A stretch of 64,000 nt of DNA from Nevskiaceae bacterium. GTDB lineage: Bacteria > Pseudomonadota > Gammaproteobacteria > Nevskiales > Nevskiaceae. Each line of letters opens with the position of its first letter. Positions within the stretch are counted from its first letter, which is position 1. The DNA is taken from NCBI GenBank assembly GCA_004297005.1, contig SCVA01000046.1, forward strand, positions 35,516 to 99,515, given 5' to 3'. The translations under genes were made by a program, and so were the position numbers. Under the pieces are notes generated by a model, which ran no database searches, was not told where the DNA came from, and saw only the letters and a program-made list of their open reading frames with translations. Shown one piece after another: positions 63,820-64,000 of this stretch.

Positions 63820-64000
63820 CTCCCCTTCGTAAGCGCCGAGAAGCGCAGTGGACGGGGGGTATGGAAGCGCCCGCCTGTTTGAGGCGCCTATAGGGCGCCG
63901 AGTTCGGGCGCGTCCCCCCGGCCACGAGCATCGCAGGGTACCCCGTAGGGGCGCGACGCAGGGGTGTGCTTTCTTTTGCTTACTTTTCTTTGCACAAGCA
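63820..64000 (-). repeat. Structured intergenic repeat, right copy in inverted orientation (may continue past window)
   Basis: Reverse complement shares the identical 28-nt and 26-nt blocks of the left copy in the same order. Confidence 0.85.

Overview
GC-rich chromosomal window, apparently from a gammaproteobacterium (Xanthomonadales-like by gene content; inference only). Left to right: a complete kdpFABCD operon plus partial kdpE on the minus strand, including a 29-aa KdpF missing from the ORF track; a CUT1-type sugar ABC transporter; leucine/Glu-type dehydrogenase, CinA C-domain, giant NAD-GDH, MipA/OmpV and Bax-inhibitor-like genes; rsmG-parA-parB-SDR-atpIBEFHAGDC; a DUF1800/DUF1501 pair; glmU-[two unknown membrane proteins]-glmS; a DUF167 protein and a Met-rich secreted protein. 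From 40-57 kb lies an accessory stress-type region: SDR, WS/DGAT acyltransferase, CHAD, AI-2E transporter, L,D-transpeptidase, host-attachment family protein, two P-type ATPases, a CaCA antiporter, Zn-ADH, cardiolipin synthase, NAD(P)H oxidoreductase and USP. From 56.7-63.6 kb is a minus-strand cluster of a TPR lipoprotein, two DUF4331 proteins and a very large decaheme cytochrome with LVIVD-like repeats. The most interesting observations are: (1) the decaheme-LVIVD/DUF4331/TPR cluster; (2) a bipartite palindromic repeat inside that cytochrome's reading frame, with a sister copy between kdpF and kdpA that keeps the same core and has re-paired outer stems; (3) FNR/Anr-like TTGAY-N4-RTCAA motifs at five promoter positions of the 41-57 kb region, each about 55-80 nt from a start codon; (4) an inverted pair of ~185-bp structured repeats at the right end. 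No rRNA, tRNA or CRISPR array was recognised by eye.
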